Positions 22,619 to 22,939 of a stretch of 22,939 bases of DNA are shown here, piece by piece. Below the pieces are notes generated by a model. The model was not told the DNA's origin. It made no database searches and saw only the letters and a list, made by a program, of their open reading frames with translations. Source of the DNA: UBA5499 sp002426275 (GTDB taxonomy: Bacteria > Bacillota > DTU084); assembly GCA_937888735.1 (NCBI GenBank), contig CALASN010000027.1:1-22939 (forward strand). The letters are read 5' to 3'. Each line of letters starts with the position of its first letter. Positions within the stretch are counted from its first letter, which is position 1. The translations under genes and the position numbers were made by a program.

Positions 22619-22814
22619 TTCATCAAACCCCCCTCTTGTAGTGAACTGCCCCTTCTCAAATGACGAGCTTTGCGCTCCGGTAAGCACCGTGCGCTTTAGG
22701 GGTGTCCAATCCCCCTGCCAATTTAAACTTATGTCGCTAGCGCAAAAATCTATTTTCAGCACTAAATTGATTGCAGGAGAGAGACTCCTTGCACTCTTGA
22801 ACGTAGACATAAGC
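22619..22814 (-). other. Long untranslated leader of rpmH
   Basis: From the predicted start near 22814 to the rpmH ATG there are about 195 nt without a supported gene. Small stems are visible. Minus-strand GCAAGGAG can pair with CTCCTGC with one bulge (around 22772-22796). AGGGG and CCCCT pair at about 22696-22714. No T tract follows, so they are not terminators. I see no known riboswitch signature. It might regulate L34 and RNase P protein synthesis. Confidence 0.5.
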
Positions 22815-22820
22815 AGATTA

Positions 22821-22849
22821 ATTATATCTGACTTTATTCAGCTCGTCAA
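22821..22849 (-). promoter_or_regulatory. Strong sigma-A promoter of the rpmH unit
   Basis: On the minus strand TTGACG (22849-22844) and a perfect TATAAT (22826-22821) are exactly 17 bases apart. This is the best promoter in the window, as expected for ribosomal protein and RNase P genes. Confidence 0.9.
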
Positions 22850-22865
22850 GGTAAACTTCCCAGTT

Positions 22866-22928
22866 GGTCGCGTCCCGTAAATTTCCGTAAATTGACAAAG
22901 TAAACGCGAGTAGTGGGTCGCGTTTACT
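22866..22928. repeat. Direct and inverted repeats beyond the rpmH promoter
   Basis: The last 100 bases hold an 11-base perfect inverted repeat (AGTAAACGCGA at 22899-22909 and TCGCGTTTACT at 22918-22928, 8-base spacer). They also hold two copies of CCGTAAATT ten bases apart (22875 and 22885) and two of GGTCGCGT fifty bases apart (22866 and 22916). There is no T tract and no recognisable DnaA box (TTATnCACA). The site could be an operator or part of an origin-proximal region. Confidence 0.6.
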
Positions 22929-22939
22929 CGTACAAGTAG

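Noticed and set aside
22619..22810. 64-residue N-terminal extension of the L34 frame
   Set aside because: The canonical L34 start has a good ribosome binding site and the extension has no family similarity. The region is the transcript leader.
22619..22939. Replication origin with DnaA boxes
   Set aside because: No TTATCCACA-type 9-mers were found on either strand, so oriC itself is probably beyond the window.
1..22939. CRISPR arrays, insertion sequences, tRNA or rRNA genes, prophage genes
   Set aside because: No regular repeat-spacer pattern, transposase, integrase or structured RNA gene was seen. The gene content is ordinary core chromosome.

Overview
The window reads as a piece of the origin-proximal core chromosome of a spore-forming Bacillota (Firmicutes) bacterium. 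The evidence is the dnaA-side gene order (rpmH, rnpA, yidD, yidC/spoIIIJ, jag, mnmE, mnmG, rsmG, soj/parA, spo0J/parB), a ctsR-mcsA-mcsB-clpC operon, and the spore germination pair sleB-ypeB. Strong GGAGG-type ribosome binding sites and many TTG and GTG starts fit this. The gene set resembles Clostridia-like or Peptococcaceae-like anaerobes more than Bacillus, but I cannot place the genus. I see no mobile element, CRISPR array, rRNA or tRNA.

Layout, left to right. 1-1680: a promoter-bearing leader with a terminator-like hairpin, then a plus-strand DEAD-box RNA helicase and its terminator. 1741-2390: a plus-strand protein with three LysM domains, behind a sequence resembling a sigma-K mother-cell promoter. 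All remaining genes are on the minus strand and are read right to left. 2393-4865 is yjbQ, a DUF116 cysteine-rich protein and manA. 4958-9472 is the CtsR regulon operon (ctsR-mcsA-mcsB-clpC), with a sigma-A promoter and two tandem CtsR operators. 9665-12486 is a phosphoribosyltransferase, a ykuS-like gene, sleB and ypeB. 12607-14586 is DUF4446, a membrane-anchored M23 peptidase and a bactofilin, behind a good match to a sigma-E promoter. 14871-20481 is mnmE-mnmG-rsmG-parA-parB with a perfect parS site inside parB. 20591-22618 is rpmH-rnpA-yidD-yidC-jag, driven by a near-consensus sigma-A promoter (TTGACG-17-TATAAT) about 200 nt upstream of rpmH. The right edge carries short direct and inverted repeats. 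dnaA, usually next to rpmH, is not in the window.

The genes form functional blocks. These are ribosome and RNase P biogenesis with membrane insertion (rpmH to jag), tRNA wobble-uridine and 16S rRNA modification (mnmE, mnmG, rsmG), chromosome segregation (parABS), cell-envelope or spore morphogenesis (DUF4446, M23, bactofilin), cortex lysis at germination (sleB, ypeB), and protein quality control by arginine phosphorylation (ctsR to clpC). Hairpin terminators separate most blocks, which makes the transcription units unusually easy to read.

I found no unmistakable new system. The best candidates for a second look are: the putative sigma-E control of the DUF4446-M23-bactofilin unit; the overlapping plus-strand terminator that belongs to no visible gene; the two mutually exclusive hairpins over the yidC ribosome binding site; the attenuator-like hairpin ahead of the helicase; and the repeats beyond the rpmH promoter.
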